This document shows, in pieces, positions 50,897 through 59,507 of a DNA stretch of 64,000 nt (position 1 is the first letter of the stretch; each line of letters starts with the position of its first letter). The stretch covers positions 124,001-188,000 of the forward strand of contig NZ_JBDUUH010000009.1 of NCBI RefSeq assembly GCF_039939195.1. Reading direction: 5' to 3'. The notes beneath the pieces were generated by a model. The model was not told where the DNA came from. It did no database searches and worked only from the letters and a program-made list of their open reading frames with translations. This DNA is from Foliimonas ilicis. Its GTDB lineage: Bacteria > Pseudomonadota > Alphaproteobacteria > Rhizobiales > Rhizobiaceae. Position numbers and translations under genes: made by a program.

Positions 50897-51220
50897 ATGC
50901 AGGCAAAGAAGCAGGCCCCCGCATTCGACCCGCAACCAGTGCTCGATCTGATCGCCAGCATCGAGGCCGATCTCGAAAGGCTGAAAGGCATGCTCCAGCC
51001 GCCGGTTGGCGAGTTCGACCCTGCCGATCCGCGCAACAAGACCGGCGATGGCAAGCTGACGCCCGAAGGCGTGGAAACCTGCTACCGCATGTTTGACAAG
51101 GGCAGCAGCCGCTATTCGGTCGCCCGCGCCATGAAGATTTCCTTCGCGGCGGCCACGCATCGTCTCAATGCCTGGCGAAAGGCCGGTGGCGACAAGCGCA
51201 AGAAGGTCCTGCTCGGTTAA
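50897..51220 (+). CDS. Small helix-turn-helix-like protein of unknown function
   Basis: A 107-residue protein with a short coiled-coil-like helix (LDLIASIEADLERLKGML) and a proline-rich middle. A C-terminal block (GVETCYRMFDKGSSRYSVARAMKI followed by SFAAATHRLNAWRKAGG) resembles a helix-turn-helix and ends in basic residues. DNA or RNA binding is plausible. It is divergent from mbfA across a shared region with ICE and LysR-type sites, and overlaps the convergent ABC permease stop by 4 bp. It is not recognised as a named family. Confidence 0.7.
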   Translation: MQAKKQAPAFDPQPVLDLIASIEADLERLKGMLQPPVGEFDPADPRNKTGDGKLTPEGVETCYRMFDKGSSRYSVARAMKISFAAATHRLNAWRKAGGDKRKKVLLG

Positions 51221-52353
51221 TCCAATGTCCGCCGGAAGCGCAGCAGCGCGAAACATGCGAATATGGCGACGAATATCGCCAATGCGCCGATCTCGCCAGC
51301 GACTGCCGGAAACTCGGCGCCTTTCAGCATGACGGCGCGGATGATGCGCAGGAAATGCGTCAGCGGGAAAATCTCGCCCAGCATCTGCGCCCATCCAGGC
51401 ATTCCGAGATAGGGAAACATGAAGCCCGAAAGCAGGATCGAGGGGAGGAAGAAAAAGAAGGTTAGCTGCATCGCCTGCATCTGCGTGCGCGAGACGGTGG
51501 AAATCGTGTAGCCGAGCAGCACGAGCGAAAGCACGAAGACGAGGATCGCGAAGAGAAGAAGCGGCAGGCTGCCGAAGAACGGCACCGAAAACAGAAGCTT
51601 TGCGGCGACCAGAACAACGACCACCTGCACCGCGCCAACGCAGGCATAGGGCAACACCTTGCCGAGCATGATTTCTGCCGGGCTGGCTGGCATGGCAAGC
51701 AGATTTTCCATCGTGCCGCGTTCGGTTTCGCGCGTCAGCGCCATGGAAGTCATCATCACCATGGTCATCTGCAATATGACGCCGAGCAGGCCCGGCACGA
51801 TGTTGTATTGCGATATGCCTTCGGGATTGTAGCGCCGGTGCACGACGACTTCGAGTTGCGCTTTTTCGGCGTCGGCCTCTTCGGCACTGGTGCCTTTTTC
51901 ACGCAGCAATGCCTGCCGCGCCACGGTGCTGAGCGTCGAGATCGCGCCGCTGGCAACCGATGGATCGGTCGCGTCCGCTTCGATCAGGATTTGCGGATTG
52001 TCGCCGCGCGCGATGCGCCGCGCAAAGTCGGACGGTATGGTGACGACGAAGACGACATCGCCGCGCGCCATCAGCAATTCCGCCTCAGCGGCGCTCCCCA
52101 CCACATGGTCGAAACGGTAGTAGCCGGTGGTCTGAAGTGCGGAGACCATGGCGCGCGTGTAATTGTCGTTGCTGGTCGCGACCAGTGCTGCGGGCAAGCC
52201 CTTCGGATCATTGTTGATCGCGAAGCCGAACAGGATAAGCAGCATGAGCGGCACGCCGAGCATCATTGCAAACGTCACGCGGTCGCGGCGCATCTGGATG
52301 AATTCTTTCGCGAGCAGCGCGCCGAGACGGCCGAATGAGAACATGCGGTTCAT
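51217..52353 (-). CDS. ABC-2 type transport permease (YbhS/YbhR-like)
   Basis: A 378-residue membrane protein with one N-terminal segment (FAMMLGVPLMLLILFGFAI, about 29-47). A periplasmic domain of about 130 residues follows, then five C-terminal helices including the ABC-2 signature LLAMPASPAEIMLGKVLPY. It exports unknown compounds with the ATPase and membrane-fusion gene upstream. E. coli YbhGFSR has two permeases; here one gene is present, so a homodimer is expected. It overlaps the ATPase stop by 4 bp. Confidence 0.88.
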   Translation of the reverse strand: MNRMFSFGRLGALLAKEFIQMRRDRVTFAMMLGVPLMLLILFGFAINNDPKGLPAALVATSNDNYTRAMVSALQTTGYYRFDHVVGSAAEAELLMARGDVVFVVTIPSDFARRIARGDNPQILIEADATDPSVASGAISTLSTVARQALLREKGTSAEEADAEKAQLEVVVHRRYNPEGISQYNIVPGLLGVILQMTMVMMTSMALTRETERGTMENLLAMPASPAEIMLGKVLPYACVGAVQVVVVLVAAKLLFSVPFFGSLPLLLFAILVFVLSLVLLGYTISTVSRTQMQAMQLTFFFFLPSILLSGFMFPYLGMPGWAQMLGEIFPLTHFLRIIRAVMLKGAEFPAVAGEIGALAIFVAIFACFALLRFRRTLD

Positions 52354-53270
52354 GACATATTGTCCTTCGACCCGGCCATGAACTGAATGAACACGTCTTC
52401 AAGACTGGTTTCGCCGGGCGTAACGGTGATGCCGTCCAGCTTGCGCACGTCTTCCAGCGAGGCTTCCAGCTTTGCGGCGTCGGAGCCGACGACATGCAGC
52501 GTCGCGCCGAAGGGGGCGACCTGATCGATGCCGGGTTTGCCTTCGAGGCTCGACGCCACTTCATTGAGGCGCGGCCCGCTGACGATGAAGGTCGTCAGGC
52601 CCGCATTCTTCACCACCTCGTCCACCGTGCCGGTGGCCAGCATCTTGCCGTAGGAAATATAGCTGATGCGATGGCAGCGCTCCGCCTCGTCCATATAGTG
52701 GGTGGAAACCAGAACGGTCAGCCCGCCGCGCGCCAGCCGGTGGATTTCATCCCAGAACTCGCGCCGCGCTTTCGGATCGACGCCTGCGGTCGGCTCGTCG
52801 AGCAGGAGAAGTTTCGGCTTGTGCATGATGCAGGCGGCCAGCGCCAGCCGCTGCTTCCAGCCGCCCGAAAGCGTGCCCGCCAACTGGTCGCGCCGGCTTT
52901 CCATGCCGAGATCAGCAAGCGTTTCATCGATATATTTGGAAACGGGCTTCAACCCGTAGAGCCGCGCGACGAATTGAAGGTTTTCGGCAATCGTCAAATC
53001 CTCGTAGAACGAGAATTTCTGGGTCATGTAGCCGACTTCGCGCTTGATCTTATAGCCTTCGTGCCGAAGGTCGAAGCCGAGCACGCGCCCGTCACCTTCA
53101 TCGGGGGTGAGCAACCCGCACATCATGCGGATGGTCGTCGTCTTGCCTGATCCGTTTGGGCCGAGGAAGCCGACGATCTCGCCTTCCGCGACCTGCATGG
53201 ACACATGGTCCACAACGGTCTTTTCGCCGAAGCGTTTGACGAGATTGTTGACCTCGATGACATTCATCAC
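52350..53270 (-). CDS. ABC exporter ATP-binding protein (YbhF-like)
   Basis: A 306-residue ATPase with Walker A GPNGSGKTT (about 36-44), signature LSGGWKQR (about 134-141), Walker B LLLLDEPTAG and an H-loop STHYMDEAE, the pattern of drug/polymer-export ABC-2 systems. A C-terminal region of about 80 residues carries a ligand-like domain. It is the middle gene of a coupled run: its start overlaps the HlyD-type stop and its stop overlaps the permease start. Confidence 0.92.
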   Translation of the reverse strand: MMNVIEVNNLVKRFGEKTVVDHVSMQVAEGEIVGFLGPNGSGKTTTIRMMCGLLTPDEGDGRVLGFDLRHEGYKIKREVGYMTQKFSFYEDLTIAENLQFVARLYGLKPVSKYIDETLADLGMESRRDQLAGTLSGGWKQRLALAACIMHKPKLLLLDEPTAGVDPKARREFWDEIHRLARGGLTVLVSTHYMDEAERCHRISYISYGKMLATGTVDEVVKNAGLTTFIVSGPRLNEVASSLEGKPGIDQVAPFGATLHVVGSDAAKLEASLEDVRKLDGITVTPGETSLEDVFIQFMAGSKDNMS

Positions 53271-54220
53271 TCAGCGCCTTCGGCAAGCGACACATCGACG
53301 ATCTGCCCCGGCTGCAGCGGGCTGGCCTCGCCTTCCGGTAGCGCTTCGATGAGGTAGACGAGCTTCTGGCGTGTTTCGAGCGAGTAGATCACCGGCGGGG
53401 TGAATTCGGGATCGGGCGAAACATAGCTGACGCGCGCCTTCAGCCCTTCCGGGCAGCCATCGCAGCGCACGTCGAGCACCGAGCCGACCTTGATCGAGGA
53501 AAACCGCGTTTCCGGCAGATAGAGTTTCAGCCGTACGGCCCCATCCGGCAGAAGCGAAAGCACCGGCGCGGATGGTCCTGCCGTATCGCCGGGATTGCGC
53601 ACGACATCGTCGACACGGCCAGCGGAAGGCGCATTGAGCACGCGCTTCGACAGACGCCACCTTGCCTGTTCGAGCGCGGCTTCAGCCTGCTTCACCTGAT
53701 TTTCCGCAGCCTTGATCGTTTCCTCGCGGGCGGGAAGCTTTGCGACATTGAGATTCGCGCGGGCTTCGCCAACCTGCGCCTGCGCAGTTTCAAGCGAGGT
53801 CTGCGCCTGATCGAGATTTGCCTGTGCGGCGACGCCGCGCCCGCGAAGATCGTTCGTGCGGGCGACCACGCGCCTTGCCTCTTCTGCCTGCGCCTCAGCC
53901 GAGGCAAGTGCGGCGTCGAGAACGGCGATCTCTTCCGGTCGTCTGCCGACCTGAAGATCGGCCAGTTGCGCCTTTGCCTGATCGAGTGCTGCCTCACTTT
54001 GCGAAACGGCGATCTTTGCGTCTGAATCTTCAAGAATGACAAGCTTTTGCCCTGTCTCGATCCGTTCGCCCCTGCGCACGGAGACGGCCTGCACCTGCGC
54101 AACCTCGATCGGCGCAAGCTGCACGAAATCGCCCTCGACATAGCCGACCGCCAAAGGCGCTGCCGGTGCGCAGGCCGAAAAAAAGGATGCGACAAGCGGG
54201 ATTGCGCAAATCAGGCTCAT
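53267..54220 (-). CDS. HlyD/YbhG-family membrane fusion protein, probable lipoprotein
   Basis: A 317-residue periplasmic adaptor. The N terminus is a signal with a lipobox-like FSAC (cysteine near residue 17), so lipid anchoring is likely. A biotinyl-lipoyl-like domain flanks a long coiled coil (about 65-165; repeated EAALDQAKAQ, AEAQAEEARR, QAEAALEQARW) and a beta-barrel tail. It links the ABC-2 exporter to an outer-membrane channel not encoded here. The ATG at 54220 overlaps the TetR stop; the frame to 54436 is inside the TetR gene. Confidence 0.87.
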   Translation of the reverse strand: MSLICAIPLVASFFSACAPAAPLAVGYVEGDFVQLAPIEVAQVQAVSVRRGERIETGQKLVILEDSDAKIAVSQSEAALDQAKAQLADLQVGRRPEEIAVLDAALASAEAQAEEARRVVARTNDLRGRGVAAQANLDQAQTSLETAQAQVGEARANLNVAKLPAREETIKAAENQVKQAEAALEQARWRLSKRVLNAPSAGRVDDVVRNPGDTAGPSAPVLSLLPDGAVRLKLYLPETRFSSIKVGSVLDVRCDGCPEGLKARVSYVSPDPEFTPPVIYSLETRQKLVYLIEALPEGEASPLQPGQIVDVSLAEGAE

Positions 54221-54900
54221 GATTTTCCTCCAGTCCGGCTTGCTATGATCGCGTTGAGATTGTCGCGCGCGGCCTCGGTGATCATACCTGCCTCGCGCTT
54301 GCCGATGTCGGTCCAGCCCATGCGGCGCAGCACAGCTTCCTTGCCAATGCGGAAATAGATGATTTGGCCGAGCATCGTGAAAACGGTGAGCTTCGTGCGG
54401 TCGCTTTCGGCAGGCTCGCCGGTTGCGAGTTCCCATATGGCGCAGAGCCGCCGATGAACGGGATCGAACACGCCATTATAGATGCGGTCGAGTGCGGGCG
54501 AGGGCTGCGCCATCTCGCGCAGGATGAATTGCACGATGTCGCCCGCTTCGGGCTGCACGACGACGAAATCCACCATATTGTGGATGGCCGAGGTCAGTTG
54601 TTCCTGTGCACCTGCCGCGTCTTCGGGCGGTTTGGGTGCGGCCTCCAGAGCCTGCGCGGCAATCATCTGGATAGTCGCGACGATATGGTCGGCCACCGCC
54701 TCGCGAAGCCCGTCCTTGCCGCCGAAATGATAGGCGATGCTGCCAATATTGGCGTTTGCCGCGGCGGCTATCTCGCGGGTCGAAGTACCTTCGAAGCCCT
54801 GGCGCCCGAACAGCGAAAGGCCGGTCAGGGTGAGGGCCGTGCGCGTGGCTTCAGCGGCGGCACCTCGTGGTGGCTTTGAAGTGGTGGTTCGCTTGCTCAT
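54217..54900 (-). CDS. TetR-family regulator (CecR/YbiH-like) of the ABC exporter
   Basis: A 227-residue regulator with an N-terminal TetR helix-turn-helix (about 20-68; FGRQGFEGTSTREIAAAANANIGSIAYHFGGKDGL) and a C-terminal ligand domain similar to the DUF1956 group. In E. coli the CecR gene heads a ybhGFSR exporter operon in the same order, so drug or envelope-stress sensing is inferred. A perfect 22-bp palindrome lies 9 bp upstream of the start. It overlaps the membrane-fusion gene by 4 bp. Confidence 0.9.
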   Translation of the reverse strand: MSKRTTTSKPPRGAAAEATRTALTLTGLSLFGRQGFEGTSTREIAAAANANIGSIAYHFGGKDGLREAVADHIVATIQMIAAQALEAAPKPPEDAAGAQEQLTSAIHNMVDFVVVQPEAGDIVQFILREMAQPSPALDRIYNGVFDPVHRRLCAIWELATGEPAESDRTKLTVFTMLGQIIYFRIGKEAVLRRMGWTDIGKREAGMITEAARDNLNAIIASRTGGKS

Positions 54901-54908
54901 CCCCTAAA

Positions 54909-54930
54909 TTTAATCAATCGATTGATTAAA
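54909..54930. promoter_or_regulatory. 22-bp perfect palindrome, TetR operator candidate
   Basis: The half-site TTTAATCAATC is followed directly by its inverse GATTGATTAAA, without mismatch, 9 bp before the regulator's start codon. It is a strong candidate for autoregulation of the exporter operon. Confidence 0.85.
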
Positions 54931-54976
54931 GTCAAGAAGGACGAAGTGGAGGGGAATTGCGCCTGATGTGAGAACG

Positions 54977-55215
54977 CTAAAGCAGTCCTTTTTTTGACGG
55001 AATCACGAGGCGCCCCCCTCTGTCCTGCCGGACATCTCCCCCACGGGTGGGGAGATTACTCCTTCATTAGCGCTCGGCACCAATCGCTAACCTCGCAGAA
55101 TGAAAGCCAAAATTTGTGTAAGCCAATCTCCCCACCTGTGGGGGAGATGTCCGGCAGGACAGAGGGGGGCGCTGTCCCGCCAGCGTTTCTATCCAGAGAA
55201 AGTGAAGGACTCTAA
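54977..55215. repeat. Full-length 230-bp RIME/MITE-like repeat (copy F)
   Basis: Starts with the degenerate end CTAAAGCAGTCC and TTGACGGAATCACGAGGCG, then the left hairpin arm and a core of about 60 bp. The right arm, GCTGTCCCGCCAGCG and a right end GGACTCTAAC follow. The CTA at 55212-55214 is the TAG stop of the PAP2 gene on the other strand. This element fills the gap between the TetR and PAP2 genes. Confidence 0.87.
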
Positions 55216-55919
55216 CCTTTGGTGTTTTTATGCGAACCCGGCTTCTGCCCGATCAGATAACGTGCAATCAGCCAGCACAGCATCGCCCAGGCAAGGCCCG
55301 CACACCATCCGGCCAGCACGTCGGATGGCCAATGAACGCCGAGATAGATGCGGCTGATGCCGACCATCACCGTGACGAGAAGCGCGACCGACAGAACGTA
55401 AATCTTGCTCATGCGGTCCGGCATCAGATTGGCGAGTTGCGAACCCAGCGTGATGTAGATCACCGCCGAAAGCATCGCGTGGCCGCTCGGAAAGCTCAGT
55501 GTGTGAACCTCCATCAATTTCGGCACGAGGTCGGGGCGCGGGCGGTCGACGCCGAGCTTCAAAAGGCTGCTCAGCAACTGCCCGCCGATGACGGCGACGG
55601 CGATGAACAGCGAAGCAGCGAATTTGCGCTGGATGAGCAGGTAGAAAATGGTCGAGAGCGTGATGACCAGCAGCACGCTAACGCTGCCGAGGCTGGTTAT
55701 GTCGCGCACCGCCTCTTCCATCCAGAATGGCCCGATGGGATTGTCGGGCTGGCCCGGCGTGCGGAATGCCAGCAGGATTTCCGTGTCGAAGCTGTGCGGG
55801 GTCGTCTCGCGGGCGACATCGATGAGTTCCACGAAACCCCACACGCCCAATGCGATGATGAGGCATGCCAGCAGAACCGGAAATTCGATTTTGCCGGAAA
55901 GAATACGAAATTTCTCCAA
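55212..55919 (-). CDS. PAP2-family membrane phosphatase
   Basis: A 235-residue inner-membrane protein with six predicted helices. It carries the three acid-phosphatase blocks in order: KLGVDRPRP (about 121-129), PSGHA (about 144-148) and SRIYLGVHWPSDV (about 189-201), with catalytic His in the last two. Substrates in this family are lipid phosphates such as undecaprenyl or phosphatidic diphosphates. It is followed downstream by repeat copy F, which creates its TAG stop. Confidence 0.92.
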   Translation of the reverse strand: MEKFRILSGKIEFPVLLACLIIALGVWGFVELIDVARETTPHSFDTEILLAFRTPGQPDNPIGPFWMEEAVRDITSLGSVSVLLVITLSTIFYLLIQRKFAASLFIAVAVIGGQLLSSLLKLGVDRPRPDLVPKLMEVHTLSFPSGHAMLSAVIYITLGSQLANLMPDRMSKIYVLSVALLVTVMVGISRIYLGVHWPSDVLAGWCAGLAWAMLCWLIARYLIGQKPGSHKNTKG

Positions 55920-55947
55920 AACTATGCCTCTTGCCGCGGAAATTTAA

Positions 55948-56286
55948 TTATCGTCCCGACAAATAGGGTCCGAAGGTGATCAGGCCCACTGCAAAAATAG
56001 CCAGCACGATGCCGCCGCTTTGATAGGCGTTCAAATGCTCGTTGAACACAAGAATCGCGATGACATTTATCGCGATAAGCTGGATCACCGCAGAGAGGCT
56101 GAAAGCTGCGGCCATGCCGAATTCGCGCACCAGCCTGAGCATGATGAGATTGCCGGCAGAATAAAGAAACAGCGTCAGAACGAGCTTTCCCATTCCCGGC
56201 TGAAGCGCCCATGACTTTGCGGCGGTTGCGGCCAGCAGGAATATGATCGTAGAGGCCGCAAGCTGCAGCAGTCCCGAAATGCTCAA
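55948..56286 (-). CDS. Small DMT-family (EamA/SMR-like) membrane protein
   Basis: A 112-residue protein with four hydrophobic helices and the end-of-helix pattern VFNEHLNAYQSGGIVLAIFAVGLI typical of four-TM drug/metabolite transporters. The TTG at 56286 is the likely start, because AGAGGA lies about eight bases upstream; the frame is also open to an ATG at 56334 without a comparable site. Such proteins usually work as dimers. The substrate is unknown. It lies about 30 bp upstream of the PAP2 gene, so they may be co-transcribed. Confidence 0.72.
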   Translation of the reverse strand: MSISGLLQLAASTIIFLLAATAAKSWALQPGMGKLVLTLFLYSAGNLIMLRLVREFGMAAAFSLSAVIQLIAINVIAILVFNEHLNAYQSGGIVLAIFAVGLITFGPYLSGR

Positions 56287-56393
56287 AGCGCATGTCCTCT
56301 CAAGGAAAAGTGTCTGAAGCTTTCCTGATCTCAACCCGAACGACCGTCAAGCTGTCCTTGCGACCTGTACTAGTCGATTTCTTGATATCTGCC

Positions 56394-56846
56394 TCAGCGC
56401 TGGATTTCTGAGCCGATAAGCGAGGCTTCCAGCGCGCGCAGCACACGCGCTGTCGCGTGTAGATCGTCATCGTCGAGGTCTTTCAAAAGGCGCTGCCTCA
56501 GATCCCGCAAAATGTCTTCGATTTCGCCGACGCGCTTGCTGCCCTTTTCGGTTAGCGTCAGCAGCTTCGCGCGCCGATCCTCAGGGTCTTCGTTTCGCTC
56601 GACCAGACCCTCCGCCAGCAAGCGATCAGCTATCCGCACGATCGACGGGCCTTCCAGCCCGGCATAATCCGCGACGACGCCTTGCCGTGCGCTGCCGCCG
56701 AGACGTGAGAGAGCGAGGAGGGGCATCGCGGTTGCATGCGAGAGGCCGCAATCGTCCAGCGCCTGATCGGCCGCACGACGCCAGAGGCGCGCCACGCCTA
56801 CGAGAAGATGGCCGATTATTGCGCGTTCCCCGTTGTTTTGGCTCAT
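56394..56846 (-). CDS. MarR-family transcription regulator
   Basis: A 150-residue winged-helix regulator with the MarR layout: dimerisation helices at both ends, ARQGVVADYAGLEGPSIVRIADRLLAEGLVER as recognition region (about 54-85) and the wing EDPEDRRAKLLTLTEKG (about 87-103). The ATG at 56846 is chosen over a TTG at 56852. It lies upstream of the PAP2/DMT genes in the same direction and is divergent from the glucose dehydrogenase gene, a possible target. Confidence 0.9.
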   Translation of the reverse strand: MSQNNGERAIIGHLLVGVARLWRRAADQALDDCGLSHATAMPLLALSRLGGSARQGVVADYAGLEGPSIVRIADRLLAEGLVERNEDPEDRRAKLLTLTEKGSKRVGEIEDILRDLRQRLLKDLDDDDLHATARVLRALEASLIGSEIQR

Positions 56847-57016
56847 TGCCAATTGTTTGTCTGCAATCTAATAATATGCAATCGATTTTTATCGCAGGCC
56901 TGAGCTTTGGCCGAATGCCCTTGCCAAAGTGCTTTGTTTTCTGATGAAAATCGTCCCCTGGTTGTGCTCCGCCCACCTATCCGGCCGGCAAGAGCCATGG
57001 TTTCATGAGGATACCA

Positions 57017-59404
57017 ATGTCAAATCGACTGTCTGCAAGAGGCTCCCGTAGATCCGGCGGCTGGCTTATTCCTGTTGTCGGCGTGCTTTTCATCCTGTTC
57101 GCGCTTCCCCTGATCTGGGGCGGTGTGCAGCTCGCGATGCTGGGCGGTTCCTGGTATTACGTGATTGCGGGCATCGGCCTCGGCTTCACCGGCATTCTGT
57201 TTTTCTTCCGCAGCCGGATCGGCGTCTGGCTGTATCTAGCGATTTTCCTGGCGACGATTATCTGGGCAATATGGGAAGCAGGTTTTTCCTTCTGGCCGCT
57301 TATCCCGCGCCTCGTCGCACCGGCGGTGCTGGCGATCATCGTTCTGTTGATTTCTCCGTACTTCCCAAGCCAGGGCATCACGCGCCCCGCTAAAGGCGGG
57401 CCTTTCGCGCTGGCAGCCTTGCTGGTGATCGGGCTGATCGCGACCGGCGTGTTTGCCTTCTCGCCGCATGAAGTCACCCGCAATGCATTTGCGGGCGGTA
57501 CGGCGGCTGCCGTGGCGGATGTTGCCGATCAAGGCACGGACTGGCGCCATTATGGCCGTACCCCGCATGGCACGCGCTATGCGCCGATCGATCAGATCAA
57601 TGTCGAAAACGTCAAGGATCTCGAAGTCGCCTGGACGTTCAGGACCGGCGATCCGGCGATCAAGGGCTCAGAGGACCAGAACACGCCGCTTCAGGTCGGC
57701 GATACGGTCTATGCCTGCACCTCGCACAACATCGTTCATGCGCTGAATGCCGAGACCGGCGAATTGCGCTGGAAGTTCGATCCGCAGGCAAAGTCGCCGC
57801 TTTGGCAGCGTTGCCGTGGTGTCAGCTATTATGAGCCGGTGGTGGTTCCGCCTGCCGCTGCTCCCGCTCCGACGATGGCTTGTACTGCCCGCATCGTCCT
57901 CACCACGATCGATGCGCGTTTGATCCAGATCGATGCCAAGACCGGTGAACTTTGCCAGGATTTCGGCAATGGCGGCACGGTCGATCTCAAGCAGGGCATG
58001 GGCGACGTCAAGGACGGCTTCTACTTCCAGACGTCCGCTCCCACCGTCATGCGCGATCTCATCATGGTCGGCGGCTGGGTCTGGGACAATGTCGAAACCG
58101 GCGAGCCTTCCGGTGCGGTTCGTGCCTTCAGCGCCCGCACCGGCGAGCTGGTCTGGGCGTGGGATCTCGGCAATCCGGCGATCACCAAGGAGCCACCGGC
58201 AGGCGAAAGCTATACGCGCGGTACGCCGAACGTCTGGTCAACGCCTGCCTATGACGACGAACTAGGTCTGGTCTACCTGCCGACAGGCAATGCGACGCCC
58301 GATTTCTATGGCGTGCATCGCAGCAAGGAGGCCAATGAGTACAGCTCGTCAGTCGTCGCGCTCGACGCAATGACCGGCCGCGAACGCTGGAAGTTCCAGA
58401 CCGTGCATCACGACGTATGGGACTATGACGTTCCCTCCCAGCCGGCGCTCTACAATATGCCCGGCGAAGGCGGCGAAACGGTTCCGGCCCTTGTCCAAGT
58501 CACCAAGCGCGGGCAGATCTTCGTGCTCGACCGTCGCGACGGCAAGCCGATCACCGAGGTCGAGGAACGCCCCGTACCGCAGGAAGGCGGCATTCCGGAG
58601 GAAACGCTTTCGCCGACCCAGCCTTATTCGGTCGGCATGCCTTCCATCGGCACGGAGCCGTTCACCGAAGCGCGCATGTGGGGTGCTACGCCTTACGATC
58701 AGCTCTATTGCCGCATCGAATTCAAGAAGATGCGCTATGAGGGCGAATTCACGCCTCCCGGAACGACCATGTCGCTTATCTATCCGGGCTATTATGGCGG
58801 GATGAACTGGGGCAGCGCCTCGATCGACGAAGCAAACGGCCTGCTGATCGTCAACGACATCCGCATGCCGCAGTTCCTGATCCTGCTGCCGCGTGAAGAG
58901 GCGGACAATTACGGTCCGTCCGCGGCCCATGACGGTCTGGGCACACAGCTCGGCACGCCTTACGGTGCATTGAAGAACGGCTTCATGTCGCCGCTCGGCG
59001 TTCCTTGTCACCAGCCGCCTTATGGCACGATTTCCGGTATCGATCTGAAATCGCACCAGCTCGTCTGGCAGGTTCCGGCTGGAACCTTGCAGGATACGGG
59101 TCCGCTCGGCATGAAGACGGGTCTGCCTATTCCGATCGGCATGCCGACGCTCGGCGGTCCGGCAACGACAGCCGGCGGTCTCGTCTTCTACGCGGGCACG
59201 CAGGATTATTATCTGCGCGCGCTGAATGTGAAGACCGGCGAGGAGCTCTGGAAAGGCCGTCTTCCGGTCGGTGCCCAGGCCACCCCGCTGACCTATATTT
59301 CGCCCGAAAGCGGACGTCAGTTCGTGGTGATCTCGGCAGGCGGCGCGCGTCAATCGCCGGATCGGGGCGATTACATCGTCGCCTATGCGCTGAAAAAGCA
59401 GTAA
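57017..59404 (+). CDS. gcd: Membrane-bound PQQ-dependent glucose dehydrogenase
   Basis: Quinoprotein that oxidises glucose to gluconolactone in the periplasm and passes electrons to ubiquinone. The 795-residue protein starts with five membrane helices (about 15-140). The eight-bladed PQQ propeller follows, with WRHYGRTPHGTRYAPIDQIN, VHHDVWDYDVPSQPAL (catalytic Asp), FVLDRRDGKPI and a closing LPVGAQATPLTY block. The ATG at 57017 is favoured (AGGA five bases earlier) over 57005. PQQ synthesis genes are not in the window, so activity needs them elsewhere or external PQQ. Confidence 0.93.
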   Translation: MSNRLSARGSRRSGGWLIPVVGVLFILFALPLIWGGVQLAMLGGSWYYVIAGIGLGFTGILFFFRSRIGVWLYLAIFLATIIWAIWEAGFSFWPLIPRLVAPAVLAIIVLLISPYFPSQGITRPAKGGPFALAALLVIGLIATGVFAFSPHEVTRNAFAGGTAAAVADVADQGTDWRHYGRTPHGTRYAPIDQINVENVKDLEVAWTFRTGDPAIKGSEDQNTPLQVGDTVYACTSHNIVHALNAETGELRWKFDPQAKSPLWQRCRGVSYYEPVVVPPAAAPAPTMACTARIVLTTIDARLIQIDAKTGELCQDFGNGGTVDLKQGMGDVKDGFYFQTSAPTVMRDLIMVGGWVWDNVETGEPSGAVRAFSARTGELVWAWDLGNPAITKEPPAGESYTRGTPNVWSTPAYDDELGLVYLPTGNATPDFYGVHRSKEANEYSSSVVALDAMTGRERWKFQTVHHDVWDYDVPSQPALYNMPGEGGETVPALVQVTKRGQIFVLDRRDGKPITEVEERPVPQEGGIPEETLSPTQPYSVGMPSIGTEPFTEARMWGATPYDQLYCRIEFKKMRYEGEFTPPGTTMSLIYPGYYGGMNWGSASIDEANGLLIVNDIRMPQFLILLPREEADNYGPSAAHDGLGTQLGTPYGALKNGFMSPLGVPCHQPPYGTISGIDLKSHQLVWQVPAGTLQDTGPLGMKTGLPIPIGMPTLGGPATTAGGLVFYAGTQDYYLRALNVKTGEELWKGRLPVGAQATPLTYISPESGRQFVVISAGGARQSPDRGDYIVAYALKKQ

Positions 59405-59423
59405 ATCTGCTTATAATCCATGC

Positions 59424-59456
59424 AAACGGGGCGCTTCTTGCGCCCCGTTTTGTTTT
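59424..59456 (+). terminator. Intrinsic terminator of gcd
   Basis: AAACGGGGCGC pairs with GCGCCCCGTTT around TTCTT, followed by TGTTTTG, 20 bp after the gcd stop. Confidence 0.93.
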
Positions 59457-59507
59457 GCGGGTGCGGATGATCTTGTCGAAGGTTAACGCCCCTGCTAAAC
59501 GCCGCTC

